This document shows, one piece after another, positions 17,029-26,072 of a stretch of 64,000 nt of DNA. Origin of the DNA: Rummeliibacillus stabekisii (GTDB lineage Bacteria > Bacillota > Bacilli > Bacillales_A > Planococcaceae); contig NZ_BJVD01000004.1 of assembly GCF_007988965.1 (NCBI RefSeq), forward strand, positions 62,001 to 126,000, in the 5' to 3' direction. The notes under the pieces were generated by a model. That model searched no databases, had not been told where the DNA came from, and saw only the letters and a list, made by a program, of their open reading frames with translations. Numbering within the stretch: position 1 is the stretch's first letter; each line of letters opens with the position of its first letter. Made by a program: the position numbers and the translations under genes.

Positions 17029-17802
17029 ATGGCATTATTGAATATACAAGACGTGACAAAAGTATATGAAGGAAAAGTAACGCACCGTGCAATCAATCAG
17101 TTAAGCTTTGAAGTTGAAAAAGGCGAATTCTTGGCTGTTATGGGTCCATCAGGAAGCGGAAAAACCACATTGCTTAATATGATTTCAACTATAGATACAC
17201 AAACATCTGGCGACATCGTAATAAACGGGATTAAACCCACTGAGCTTAAGAAGAATGATCTGGCTTACTTTCGAAGAAGGCAGCTAGGTTTTGTTTTTCA
17301 AGACTTCAATCTTTTACAAATGCTAACGGTTGAGGAAAATATGGTGCTGCCTTTGTCACTGGATGACCAAGATCCTTCCATGATGCAGGAAAGGGTGCAG
17401 CTGGTTGCCAAACAATTGGGCATAGAAGATATTCTGCAAAAAAGGCCAAATGAGATATCAGGTGGCCAAGCTCAACGGACAGCAATCGGACGGGCCATCA
17501 TTCATAAGCCATCCCTTCTGTTGGCTGATGAGCCTACAGGAAATCTGGATTCCAAGGCTTCAGGAGATGTGCTGCAATTGCTTGGCCGTATTAATAAAGA
17601 GGAAAATACAACCATCGTGATGGTAACGCATGACCCGATTGCAGCAAGCTATTGTGACCGTGTACTTTTTATAAAGGATGGCGAGTATTTTAACGAAATT
17701 TATAAAGACAACCATCGTCAAACCTTCTTCCAGGCGATTTTAAATGTGTTGAGCTTATTAGGAGGGCATGTCGGTGACTTTTCGACAATTCGCATTCCGT
17801 AA
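17029..17802 (+). CDS. BceA-type ABC transporter ATPase (peptide-antibiotic resistance)
   Basis: 257 aa of the MacB/LolD/BceA group. Walker A GPSGSGKTT (about 41-49), Q-loop FVFQDFNLL, signature SGGQAQR and Walker B LLLADEPTGNLD are all intact. BceA homologues drive BceB to free lipid-II-cycle intermediates from bacitracin-like peptides. The gene overlaps the permease gene by about 29 nt. No BceR-type GTCACA...TGTGAC operator was recognised in the 97-nt upstream spacer, though a partial GTGTCAC sits at the end of the kinase gene. Confidence 0.92.
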   Translation: MALLNIQDVTKVYEGKVTHRAINQLSFEVEKGEFLAVMGPSGSGKTTLLNMISTIDTQTSGDIVINGIKPTELKKNDLAYFRRRQLGFVFQDFNLLQMLTVEENMVLPLSLDDQDPSMMQERVQLVAKQLGIEDILQKRPNEISGGQAQRTAIGRAIIHKPSLLLADEPTGNLDSKASGDVLQLLGRINKEENTTIVMVTHDPIAASYCDRVLFIKDGEYFNEIYKDNHRQTFFQAILNVLSLLGGHVGDFSTIRIP

Positions 17803-19708
17803 CGTAATCAGAAATCGTCGAGTCTATGCAGCTTTCTTTCTCTCAAGTGTTGCCTCTGTTATGGTTTTCTTTATTTACTCAATGCTGATGTTTCATCCCA
17901 AACTCGAAAATGAATTTCTGCAGGAAATTGCTTTTCAAGGGATGGTCATAGCAGAAGTAATTCTTGTTTTATTTATGTTGTTCTTTTTGCTGTACTCGAT
18001 GAGAGCCTTTTTGGAGGCACGCCTAACGGAATTTGGCTTATTGCTTCAGTTAGGGATGGAAAAGAGAAAGCTAAATAAACTGATTTTATTTGAGACAATG
18101 ATTATCGGTATGGCAGCGATTATTGTGGGCATTCTTTTTGGCTATGCCTTTGCAAAATTTTTCTTTATGATTGTTCGAGAGATTTTGCAGATTGATAGCC
18201 TTCCGTTATATTTTTCTTGGAAACCATTCGCGCTGACCATTAGTATTTTTACAAGCCTATTTGTCATCATTTCTTTTATTAGCGTAATGTTTATAAAAGA
18301 TGTTCATTTAGTCAGCTTGTTGAGAGGTTATTGGCGGAATGAGCAGTTATCGAAGTTTTCCGTTTGGAGAGGGCTCCTCGGTATGCTGTTGCTGTTGGCA
18401 GCCTATATAATGGCAAGCCAAATACAAAAACAGTATCTAGTCATCTTTACAATATTGACTCCGCCTTTTGCCGTGCTGGGAACGTATTGGTTTTTTACAG
18501 ACTCCGTACCTTTTTTATTATCACGCTTACGGGCACATAAGAAATGGTACTGGAAGAAGTACCATATCATATCGCTTGCAAAGATATCTGCTATCATGAG
18601 GGAAAATGCAAGAATGTTTTTTATCACATGTATGGTATCGACATTAGCCTTTTTAGCTGTTGGAACGCTGAGCTCTATGTCTACATTTACGCATCAGTAT
18701 CATCAGCTCAATCCGTTAGGCCTTGTCTATTCTAGTAAATATGGAAATCCCTATGAACGAGAGCATATTACAGGGTTGATTAATGAATTAGAGGAGAAGG
18801 GGCTAAGTTATCACTTAAATAAATTTGATATCAAACGTCAAACTTCCTCCTATACAAAAAGGTCTGTCAAGATTATGAAGCAGTCGGATATCAATCGATT
18901 GGCCATTGTTTTTGGCTATCCAGTCGTCAATTTAAGACCTGGTGAGGCGATGTTTTTGCCGTATTCACTCGATTCTATTAATGAGTTAAAGACGAAAAAA
19001 GTAAATACGGTCCTTGAGGAAAATAACGTTTCGCTTTCCATTGATAAGGTCTACCCGAAGGTGCTATTTTCACCGACTGAATTAGGTACGAATGTGATTA
19101 TCGTTAATGACATTGACTTTCACATGATTATAGATCCTATTCAAGGAGCAGAAACAAGACAATCAACAACCCATATCTTTGTATTCTATGTGCCACAGTG
19201 GACTGAGACGAAAGATATTGGAACAGATTTAGATGTAATGGTTTCGAACGCCTATGTGGCCAATAAGCAGGATCAGCTGCCTTTCTACTTTGAAAATCCG
19301 GGTTTAGACTATTCATTTTTCCGTTCTACTTTTGCGTTATTGTTATTTATCGGCCTGTTGGCATCAACTGTCTTCTTCCTTGCTTCTGGCAGCTTTATAT
19401 ACTTCAAGTTATATACAGGTCTTGAAGAAGACAAAAAACAATTCGATACACTCCGTCGAATGGGCGTGACACATAAAGAACTAAGAAAAATTGTCGATAG
19501 CCAATTAATTACGCAATTCTTCTTACCATGGGGATTGGCAATGCTCCATAGCACATTTGCCTTTATGGCGTTGCAAGTATTCTGGAAAGGCATAGCAGAT
19601 CTCTCTATCATAAAAGAAACGATCATCGTGTTGGCAGGAATTACGGCTATCCAAATTTGTTACTTTTATTTGATTCGCTGGCGTTACCTTGCACATATAA
19701 GAGCTTAA
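17774..19708 (+). CDS. BceB-type ABC transporter permease (FtsX-like)
   Basis: 644 aa from the GTG at 17774, chosen because AGGAGGG (17760-17766) is 7 nt upstream; an ATG at 17768 is too close to it. Ten membrane segments are expected: one near 15-40, three in the first FtsX-like block (50-160), two to three more to about residue 300, then a large extracellular domain (about 312-520) and three C-terminal helices. The big loop between helices 7 and 8 is the diagnostic BceB feature and is where peptide antibiotics or lipid II complexes are detected. It forms a sensory and detoxification unit with the upstream kinase and ATPase. Confidence 0.92.
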   Translation: MTFRQFAFRNVIRNRRVYAAFFLSSVASVMVFFIYSMLMFHPKLENEFLQEIAFQGMVIAEVILVLFMLFFLLYSMRAFLEARLTEFGLLLQLGMEKRKLNKLILFETMIIGMAAIIVGILFGYAFAKFFFMIVREILQIDSLPLYFSWKPFALTISIFTSLFVIISFISVMFIKDVHLVSLLRGYWRNEQLSKFSVWRGLLGMLLLLAAYIMASQIQKQYLVIFTILTPPFAVLGTYWFFTDSVPFLLSRLRAHKKWYWKKYHIISLAKISAIMRENARMFFITCMVSTLAFLAVGTLSSMSTFTHQYHQLNPLGLVYSSKYGNPYEREHITGLINELEEKGLSYHLNKFDIKRQTSSYTKRSVKIMKQSDINRLAIVFGYPVVNLRPGEAMFLPYSLDSINELKTKKVNTVLEENNVSLSIDKVYPKVLFSPTELGTNVIIVNDIDFHMIIDPIQGAETRQSTTHIFVFYVPQWTETKDIGTDLDVMVSNAYVANKQDQLPFYFENPGLDYSFFRSTFALLLFIGLLASTVFFLASGSFIYFKLYTGLEEDKKQFDTLRRMGVTHKELRKIVDSQLITQFFLPWGLAMLHSTFAFMALQVFWKGIADLSIIKETIIVLAGITAIQICYFYLIRWRYLAHIRA

Positions 19709-19711
19709 TCA

Positions 19712-19750
19712 AAAACAATAGACACTAGAAATAGCTGTCTATTGTTTTAT
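19712..19750 (+). terminator. Terminator after the BceB-type gene
   Basis: AAAACAATAGACA pairs with TGTCTATTGTTTT, ending in a T-rich stretch. Confidence 0.88.
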
Positions 19751-19770
19751 TATTCTGATTTCTATATAAT
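19742..19770 (+). promoter_or_regulatory. Sigma-A promoter of lcfB
   Basis: TTGTTT (19742-19747) and TATAAT (19765-19770) with a 17-nt spacer. The -35 lies inside the T-rich end of the preceding terminator. Confidence 0.65.
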
Positions 19771-19784
19771 AGAGGAGAGTAAAA

Positions 19785-19803
19785 ATGAATGACTATTCAT
19801 TTT
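19785..19803. promoter_or_regulatory. FadR-type operator upstream of lcfB
   Basis: TGAATGACTATTCATT agrees with the B. subtilis FadR consensus TGAATGAMTANTCATTCA except for its last two bases. It begins 15 nt after the -10, so it overlaps the start region of transcription. B. subtilis lcfB belongs to the FadR regulon, which is released by long-chain acyl-CoA. Confidence 0.78.
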
Positions 19804-19827
19804 ATTCTAACAAAAAGGGGTGGGAAT

Positions 19828-21384
19828 ATGAATTTAGTGTCAGAGATTTATAACACATCTTTAAAGCAAGCCGACAAGATTGCGTATCATTTTGGGGGAA
19901 AAGATACGACATATGGGGAGTTTGAAGAGTCCGTTTCGAAGCTTGCTACTGCATTAAAGGATTTAGGGGTAGAAAAAGGGGATCATGTGGTTTTCTTATT
20001 AGGAAATACACCGCATTTTATTATCTCTTTATATGCCACAATGCGTATTGGAGCTACAGCCATTCCAGTGAATCCACTGTATACGCCGGATGAGATTACA
20101 TATATTGTTCGAAATGGAGATGCGAAAGCGATCATCGCGTTAGATGCTTTGCTTCCGCTCGTAGAGGCTGGCTTAAAGGCTTTCCCAGAAGTAGAAACAT
20201 ATATTGTCTGTGAAACAAATGAAAATACAATCGAAAAACTGAAAGCATTACCGCCAAATATAAAAGAAAGAGTCCATTCATTTGGACAAATTATGAAAGA
20301 ATCTTCACCTTCTGTAAAGCCGATGGAGATTGATAGTGATGACACGGCTGTTATTTTATACACGTCGGGTACAACAGGGCGCCCAAAAGGTGCGATGTTG
20401 ACGCATGGTAATCTTTATTCAAATGCTCGGGACATTGCAGACTATTTAACATTCACTGCGGAAGACCGCGTGATCACTACATTACCTGTATTTCATGTTT
20501 TCGCGCTTTCCGTTGTAGTAAATGCACCATTATTAACATCAGCCGAGTTGATCATAACACCTACTTTCAGTCCAAAAGAAATCTTCCGTATTGGAAGAGA
20601 ATTCAAGCCAACTATTTTTGCTGGTGTTCCAACTATGTACAACTTCCTTTATCAATATCCAGAAGGAAACCCAGAGGATTTAAAATCCCTGCGACTCGCA
20701 ATCTCCGGGGGTTCTTCTATGCCGGTCGCGTTGCTTCATAACTTCGAAGAGAAATTCAATGTTCGCGTTTCTGAAGGCTACGGATTATCGGAAGCTTCAC
20801 CAGTTACTTGTTTTAACCCACTAGATCGGGAACGCAAGGCAGGTTCTATTGGTACGAATATCGTAAATGTTGAAAATAAAGTGTTCAATGAGTTAGGAGA
20901 AGAAGTGCCGGTCGGAGAAGTCGGAGAGCTTGTTGTAAAAGGACCGAATGTAATGAAAGGATATTATAAAATGCCAGAAGAAACAGCTGTGGCCATTCGT
21001 GATGGTTGGCTGTATACCGGAGATTTGGCGCGAATGGATGAAGAAGGATACTTCTATATTGTCGATCGTAAAAAAGATATGATTATTGTCGGTGGCTATA
21101 ACGTCTATCCGAGGGAAGTAGAAGAAGTATTCTATGGCCATCCTGGAGTTCTGGAAGCAGCAGTAGTGGGCATTCCAGACCCTAACTTAGGAGAAGAAGT
21201 ATTAGCATATGTTGTATTGAAGGACCCTTCAATTACGGAAGATGAATTGCATACCTATTGTAAAGAGCATCTAGCAAAATACAAATGTCCAAAAGAAATT
21301 ATACTATTAGAAGAGCTACCAAAAAATACAACAGGTAAAATACTGCGTAGAAATTTAAAAAGCCAAGCATTGTCTCGTGCATAA
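19828..21384 (+). CDS. lcfB: Long-chain fatty acid-CoA ligase (LcfB/YhfL)
   Basis: 518 aa from the ATG at 19828 (AAAAAGGGGTGGG upstream); the in-frame ATG at 19789 lies in the operator. ANL-superfamily adenylating enzyme: AMP motif LYTSGTTGRPKGAMLTH (about 172-188), GYGLSEASPV (A5), GDLARMDEEGYFYIVDRKKD (A7/A8) and the C-terminal lysine motif PKNTTGKILRR. It activates fatty acids to acyl-CoA for beta-oxidation or lipid recycling. B. subtilis lcfB lies in the same neighbourhood. Control by FadR is inferred from the operator. Confidence 0.92.
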   Translation: MNLVSEIYNTSLKQADKIAYHFGGKDTTYGEFEESVSKLATALKDLGVEKGDHVVFLLGNTPHFIISLYATMRIGATAIPVNPLYTPDEITYIVRNGDAKAIIALDALLPLVEAGLKAFPEVETYIVCETNENTIEKLKALPPNIKERVHSFGQIMKESSPSVKPMEIDSDDTAVILYTSGTTGRPKGAMLTHGNLYSNARDIADYLTFTAEDRVITTLPVFHVFALSVVVNAPLLTSAELIITPTFSPKEIFRIGREFKPTIFAGVPTMYNFLYQYPEGNPEDLKSLRLAISGGSSMPVALLHNFEEKFNVRVSEGYGLSEASPVTCFNPLDRERKAGSIGTNIVNVENKVFNELGEEVPVGEVGELVVKGPNVMKGYYKMPEETAVAIRDGWLYTGDLARMDEEGYFYIVDRKKDMIIVGGYNVYPREVEEVFYGHPGVLEAAVVGIPDPNLGEEVLAYVVLKDPSITEDELHTYCKEHLAKYKCPKEIILLEELPKNTTGKILRRNLKSQALSRA

Positions 21385-21391
21385 GGAATAC

Positions 21392-21432
21392 AAAAAGATG
21401 GTTTGGGGTTGTCTCCCAAAACCATCTTTTTT
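21392..21432. terminator. Bidirectional terminator between lcfB and the permease gene
   Basis: AAAAAGATGGTTTGGG pairs with CCCAAAACCATCTTTTT (one bulge) around a short loop, serving both convergent genes. Confidence 0.9.
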
Positions 21433-21439
21433 ATGCCTC

Positions 21440-22792
21440 TTATGCTTTTTTGTATTTTACGAGATATAAAACGACTAAGAAAACGATCCAAATCGGACCG
21501 ACTATAAGTGCGACGCGTGTATCTGGGAACACAGCCATTAAGCATACGACTAACACTAAAAAAGCAATAGCAAGGTATGAGCTGAATGGATATAAAAACG
21601 CTTTATAGCTCAATTTAGAAACTTGAGTTTCGGATAAGGATTTACGGAATTTCATTTGACTAATCAATATGACAATCCATGTCCATACAGCGCCAAACGT
21701 AGAGATGCTTGTCACCCAAACGAAAACTTTTTCTGCTACCACATAGTTTAGAAGTACACCAATCAGCAAAACGAATGCTGAAGCGATGATTGCAACTGAC
21801 GGAACACCGCCTTTGCTTACCTTCTTAAATAGGGCAGGTGCCTGGTTTTGTTCAGCTAGATTGAACAACATACGGCCTGTACTAAAAATACCACTATTGC
21901 AACTAGATAGAGCAGCTGTCAAAACCACAAAATTGATAATCCCTGCTGCATAGCGTAATCCTATTTGATCGAACATCAATACAAATGGGCTATTATTGGT
22001 ATCTATCTCGTTCCATGGATAAATCGACATGATAACAGTCAACGCACCAATATAGAAGAGCAAAATTCGCCATAAAACAGTGTCAATCGCTTTAGGAATC
22101 ACTTTTTTCGGATTTTTAGCTTCACCTGCTGTAACGCCAATCATTTCCACGCCTAGGAATGCAAACATGACGATTGGGAGCGAATAGAATATTCCTTTTA
22201 CACCGTGAGGCATAAAACCGCCGTGACTCCAGAGATTGCTAATGCCGACTGCAATTCCGCCATTGCCAATTCCAAATAGGATAACACCTAGGCCCAATAC
22301 AATCATTGCGACAATAGCAAATATTTTAATGAAGGCAAACCAAAATTCAAATTCGCCAAATGCACTAACGGCAATTAAATTAATGATTGTCATGAGAATT
22401 AAAGCTGCTAGCGCCCAGACCCATTTCGGAGAATCAGGGAACCACAATTGCATATAAATGCCGACTGCTGTGATTTCCGCCATACAAGTGGCAATCCATA
22501 AAAACCAATAGTTCCAGCCAGTAATAAATCCTGCCATTGGTCCAAGATAATCCTGGGCATAACGACTAAAGGAACCGGCGACTGGATTTTCGACAGCCAT
22601 TTCACCAAGTGCTCGCATGATGATGAAAATGACAATCCCTCCGAGAGCATAGGCGATTAAAATAGAGGGACCAGCTAACTGAATAGCGCCTGCTGAACCT
22701 AGAAATAATCCAACTCCAATAGCAGCGCCAAGCGACATCAAGGTGATATGTCGGGACTCCAACCCACGTTGAAGATGTGGTTTTTTGCTCAT
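21440..22792 (-). CDS. Amino-acid permease (APC superfamily, AAT family)
   Basis: 450 aa, 12 predicted membrane segments. It begins LQRGLESRHITLMSLGAAIGVGLFLGSAGAI, the AAT-family opening with the GxGxFLG substrate loop in helix 1, and has the FAFLGVEMIGVTAGEAKNPKKVIPKAI motif between helices 6 and 7. The closest B. subtilis types by eye are AapA/AlaP and YbxG; D-serine/alanine/glycine or threonine are possible substrates, but specificity cannot be set from sequence. No T-box or riboswitch was seen in the 170-nt upstream spacer. Monocistronic, convergent with lcfB. Confidence 0.87.
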   Translation of the reverse strand: MSKKPHLQRGLESRHITLMSLGAAIGVGLFLGSAGAIQLAGPSILIAYALGGIVIFIIMRALGEMAVENPVAGSFSRYAQDYLGPMAGFITGWNYWFLWIATCMAEITAVGIYMQLWFPDSPKWVWALAALILMTIINLIAVSAFGEFEFWFAFIKIFAIVAMIVLGLGVILFGIGNGGIAVGISNLWSHGGFMPHGVKGIFYSLPIVMFAFLGVEMIGVTAGEAKNPKKVIPKAIDTVLWRILLFYIGALTVIMSIYPWNEIDTNNSPFVLMFDQIGLRYAAGIINFVVLTAALSSCNSGIFSTGRMLFNLAEQNQAPALFKKVSKGGVPSVAIIASAFVLLIGVLLNYVVAEKVFVWVTSISTFGAVWTWIVILISQMKFRKSLSETQVSKLSYKAFLYPFSSYLAIAFLVLVVCLMAVFPDTRVALIVGPIWIVFLVVLYLVKYKKA

Positions 22793-22973
22793 AAGTAAAA
22801 CTCCTTCAATCCTTAAAATAATATTTACTCTAGCATCATACCATATTAAGGACTAGATAAAAAAGAATAATCTGAATTCTGTTACTATATAAGTAAAAAA
22901 GCAATAAAAACATTTCCTTAGTATTACGAAATAAGTTATAGTATAAATAATCTGAAAATAAGGAGTGTTAAAT

Positions 22974-24947
22974 ATGAAAAAAACGATTCAAACGCATGAC
23001 TTGTTTCAATTGACTTCAGTAGGGGCACCTGTTTTATCACCTAGTGGGAAAGAGGCTGTGGCGATACAAACAAAGATGGATAAAGAAAAGAATAAGTATT
23101 TTTCGTATTTAATCCATATCGATTTGGATACGAACGATGTAGTGCCATGGACATTTGGAGAAGAGCGTATTTCTTCTGTTAAATGGTCAAATGATGGACG
23201 TTCCATTGCTTTCTTGTCGACAAGAAAAGAAAAAAACCAGTTATTTGTGTTATCTGTTGGTGGTGGAGAAGCAAAACAATTGACTGAGTTCGACAAGGGT
23301 GTCGACTCATTTCTATGGGCCCCGTCTAATGAAGAAATTTGGTTTTCTGCACGCGTAGAAGACGGAAAAGAATTTACTGATAAAAAGGAAGAGAAAAAAG
23401 AAGAGTTACCCGAAGCTTATGTAGTAGACGGAATGAAATATAAGCTCAACGGCGTAGGATTACTTCCGCAAAAAACACATAGCCAAATTGGGCAAATTAA
23501 TATTCATAGTAAGACAATCAACCGATTATTTACTGATACATATGATTATAGCTTGCAAGATATTTCTCATGATGGGTCGAGCTTAATTGTTTCAGTGAAT
23601 CGCGTAGAGAACACAGATAATGATTGGCGTTCACCTATTATTTTGATCGATCTAAAGACCAAAGAAGAGGAAATCATAGTTGAAGAGGAAGGATATTACG
23701 GATCTGCTGCCTTTTCATTTGATGATCGGTATATTGCCTATTCAGGTAGTGATTTTGCATATAAAAATGCAGCGCAAGCCAATCTCTTTATATATGATAT
23801 AGAAAGCAAGCATTCTTGGAATTTAACACAAGCGCTTGATTTGCCAGTAGGTGACTTATCAGTTGGCGATGTGCAGCAAAATGCAGAGCTCAAAACAGTA
23901 GTGTGGACTGAGCATAATGACTTGTACTTTGTCTTATCCACATTTGGCGATGTAAGACTTTATTATGCAACTCTAGAAGGAGCGATTTATCCTGCAAGCC
24001 CTGAAGATGAGCATATCTATGGATTTGATGTATCAAGAGACGGAAAAACCGCTATTCTGGCTGTAAGCAACCCTGTGTTTCCTGGAGAGCTTTTCAAGTA
24101 TGAGATTACACTTGGGAAAAGAGAACAAATCACACATTACAATGATGCATGGCTTGAAGAAACAACGCTTGTACAACCGGAAAAAATAAGCTATGAGGGT
24201 GATGAAGGTTGGACTGTGAATGGCTGGATTATGAAGCCTGCTACTTTTAAAGAAGGCGAGAAATATCCGCTCATTGTCGAAGTTCATGGTGGACCGCATA
24301 CTATGTATGCCAATACGTTCTTCCATGAGCTGCAATTGTTAGCAGCACAAGGCTATGGAGTGTTATATGTGAATCCACGAGGTAGCCATAGTTATGGTCA
24401 ACAGTTCGTTGATGGGTGTCGCAATCATTATGGTGAAGGGGATTATGAAGATATAATGGCAGGACTTGACCATGTCCTGGCTAACTATAATTGGATTGAT
24501 ACGAGCAGATTAGGCGTGACAGGTGGCAGTTATGGCGGCTTTATGACCAATTGGATTGTCGGTCATACAAATCGTTTTAAGGCAGCAGTCACACAACGTT
24601 CTATTTCAAACTGGGTAAGCTTCTTTGGCGTTTCAGATATCGGCTACTATTTCTCTGAATGGCAGATTGGTGCTGACATGACGGATGTAGAAAAACTTTG
24701 GCACCATTCACCATTAAAATACAGTCAAAACATCGAAACACCACTTTTGATATTGCACGGGGAAGAGGATGATCGCTGTCCGATTGAGCAAGCAGAACAG
24801 CTATACATTACTTTAAAGTCGATGGGCAAAACAACACAATTTGTCCGTTTTCCAAAAGCTGAACACAACTTATCACGCACAGGATTGCCTAATTTAAGAA
24901 TTCAAAGACTAGAGCAAATCTTAGATTGGTTTAAGAAATATTTATAA
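22974..24947 (+). CDS. S9-family serine peptidase (acylaminoacyl/prolyl oligopeptidase type, YuxL-like)
   Basis: 657 aa from the ATG at 22974, 8 nt after AGGAG; a GTG at 22965 overlaps that site. N-terminal ~400 residues form a WD40-like beta-propeller (repeated SxDGxxIAF and S-F-DDRYIAYSG motifs). The C-terminal alpha/beta-hydrolase has nucleophile Ser519 in GGSYGG, an Asp near 600 (GEEDDRCP) and a His near 631 (AEHNLS). No signal peptide, so it is cytoplasmic. The group cleaves short peptides or acylated N-termini; exact substrate unknown. Flanked by intergenic spacers, probably monocistronic. Confidence 0.9.
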   Translation: MKKTIQTHDLFQLTSVGAPVLSPSGKEAVAIQTKMDKEKNKYFSYLIHIDLDTNDVVPWTFGEERISSVKWSNDGRSIAFLSTRKEKNQLFVLSVGGGEAKQLTEFDKGVDSFLWAPSNEEIWFSARVEDGKEFTDKKEEKKEELPEAYVVDGMKYKLNGVGLLPQKTHSQIGQINIHSKTINRLFTDTYDYSLQDISHDGSSLIVSVNRVENTDNDWRSPIILIDLKTKEEEIIVEEEGYYGSAAFSFDDRYIAYSGSDFAYKNAAQANLFIYDIESKHSWNLTQALDLPVGDLSVGDVQQNAELKTVVWTEHNDLYFVLSTFGDVRLYYATLEGAIYPASPEDEHIYGFDVSRDGKTAILAVSNPVFPGELFKYEITLGKREQITHYNDAWLEETTLVQPEKISYEGDEGWTVNGWIMKPATFKEGEKYPLIVEVHGGPHTMYANTFFHELQLLAAQGYGVLYVNPRGSHSYGQQFVDGCRNHYGEGDYEDIMAGLDHVLANYNWIDTSRLGVTGGSYGGFMTNWIVGHTNRFKAAVTQRSISNWVSFFGVSDIGYYFSEWQIGADMTDVEKLWHHSPLKYSQNIETPLLILHGEEDDRCPIEQAEQLYITLKSMGKTTQFVRFPKAEHNLSRTGLPNLRIQRLEQILDWFKKYL

Positions 24948-25139
24948 GAGGGCATAATTCAAGTATTTCAATCTTTATATAAAAGATATAAGTTAAGTAG
25001 TCCGTTGATGTTAATAAAATTTTTCCGAAACCTTCTATTGAAGCAATCGTTTGTATTGTATATAAACTTCTAAACAGTGACATCATTTCGAGAAAAATGT
25101 ATGATGGTTAAGATGATACTATAGAATGAGAGTGAAAGA

Positions 25140-25787
25140 ATGATTGATCTAATAGTAGGGTTATTTAATTTTATTATGCATATTGACGAACATTTAAAAA
25201 GTATAGTCAGCCAATATCCAAAGTGGGTATATGGAATACTATTTTTAATCGTATTCGTGGAGACTGGTGTTGTTATTATGCCATTCTTGCCGGGCGATTC
25301 ATTACTATTTGCGGCTGGAGCCATGGCTGCCATTGGTGGTTTAAACCTATGGACTGTTCTTGGCATATTCTTTGTAGCAGCCGTATTGGGCGATTCATTG
25401 AACTATGAAATCGGTAAGAAAGTGGGCGGAGCTATTTCAAACCACCGCTTTTTTGGTCGATTTATAAAAAAAGAAAATTTGGATCAAGCGCATGCCTTCT
25501 TTGAAAAACATGGCGGTAAAACCGTTATGATCGCTCGGTTTATGCCATTAATTCGTACGTTCATTCCATTTGTGGCAGGAGCCAGCAAAATGCGTTATCC
25601 ATACTTTATTATGTACAACGTGGCAGGTGCATTGCTGTGGGTACTAATCGCAGTCTTTTGTGGTTACTTCTTTGGAAACATCAAAATTGTGAAAGATAAC
25701 TTTTCTGTTTTCATTTTAGGAATTGTATTTGTTTCAATTCTGCCAGCCATTATTGGTTTGATCGCTCCGAGGTTTAAAAAAAAATAA
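25140..25787 (+). CDS. DedA/SNARE-associated family membrane protein
   Basis: 215 aa, DedA family (VTT domain). It shows FVETGVVIMPFLPGDSLLFAAG (the E-TG...P-x-LPG-D-S-L motif, about 37-58), GDSLNYEIGKKVGG, and FxxRFMPLIRTFIPFVAGASKMRY (about 133-156), the conserved re-entrant helix region. Members flip polyprenyl phosphates or phospholipids; UptA-type recycling of undecaprenyl phosphate is known in Bacillus, but this copy cannot be assigned to a lipid. The ribosome site is weak (GAGAGTGAAAG). Ends at a strong hairpin. Confidence 0.9.
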   Translation: MIDLIVGLFNFIMHIDEHLKSIVSQYPKWVYGILFLIVFVETGVVIMPFLPGDSLLFAAGAMAAIGGLNLWTVLGIFFVAAVLGDSLNYEIGKKVGGAISNHRFFGRFIKKENLDQAHAFFEKHGGKTVMIARFMPLIRTFIPFVAGASKMRYPYFIMYNVAGALLWVLIAVFCGYFFGNIKIVKDNFSVFILGIVFVSILPAIIGLIAPRFKKK

Positions 25788-25794
25788 AAGTATA

Positions 25795-25842
25795 AGAAAG
25801 CATCCCTTGTAAAAGATAAATATTTATAAGGGATGCTTTCTG
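25795..25842 (+). terminator. Terminator after the DedA gene
   Basis: AGAAAGCATCCCTT pairs with AAGGGATGCTTTCT around a loop of about 18 nt. Confidence 0.85.
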
Positions 25843-25893
25843 TCGGTTAAAAAGGTTTTTATAACTTTTTACAGATATTATTGAAATAAATGT

Positions 25894-26072
25894 TATAATA
25901 TTGAATAAAAGTGAAACTTCGCTCAAACGAAATTCTACCGAGTGTTAGTTGACTAATCGGGCGTTAAAGGCAAAGGATTCTCACCAATATTTTATCAATT
26001 TATTTACATATGGGTGGGATCAAAACCAAGTTAAAAAGAGATAAAAGTAGCGTAAAGCGGAGGGGCGTCAAA
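25894..26072 (+). promoter_or_regulatory. Promoter and long structured leader of the EAL-HDOD gene
   Basis: TATAAT at 25894-25899 (with only a weak -35, TTTACA at 25868-25873) would start a leader of about 165 nt. It can fold into at least two hairpins: AACTTCG/CGAAATT near 25915-25934, and CCGA-TTAG/CTAA-TCGG at 25938-25960 with a GTG bulge. GATTCTCACC (near 25977) could also pair with GGTGGGATC (near 26031). No known riboswitch consensus (including the c-di-GMP classes) was recognised. Confidence 0.4.

Noticed and set aside
25920-25990. c-di-GMP riboswitch before the EAL-HDOD gene
   Set aside because: The GGCAAAG fragment resembles part of the class I core, but the required GACGCAAAGC half and the tetraloop stems were not found.
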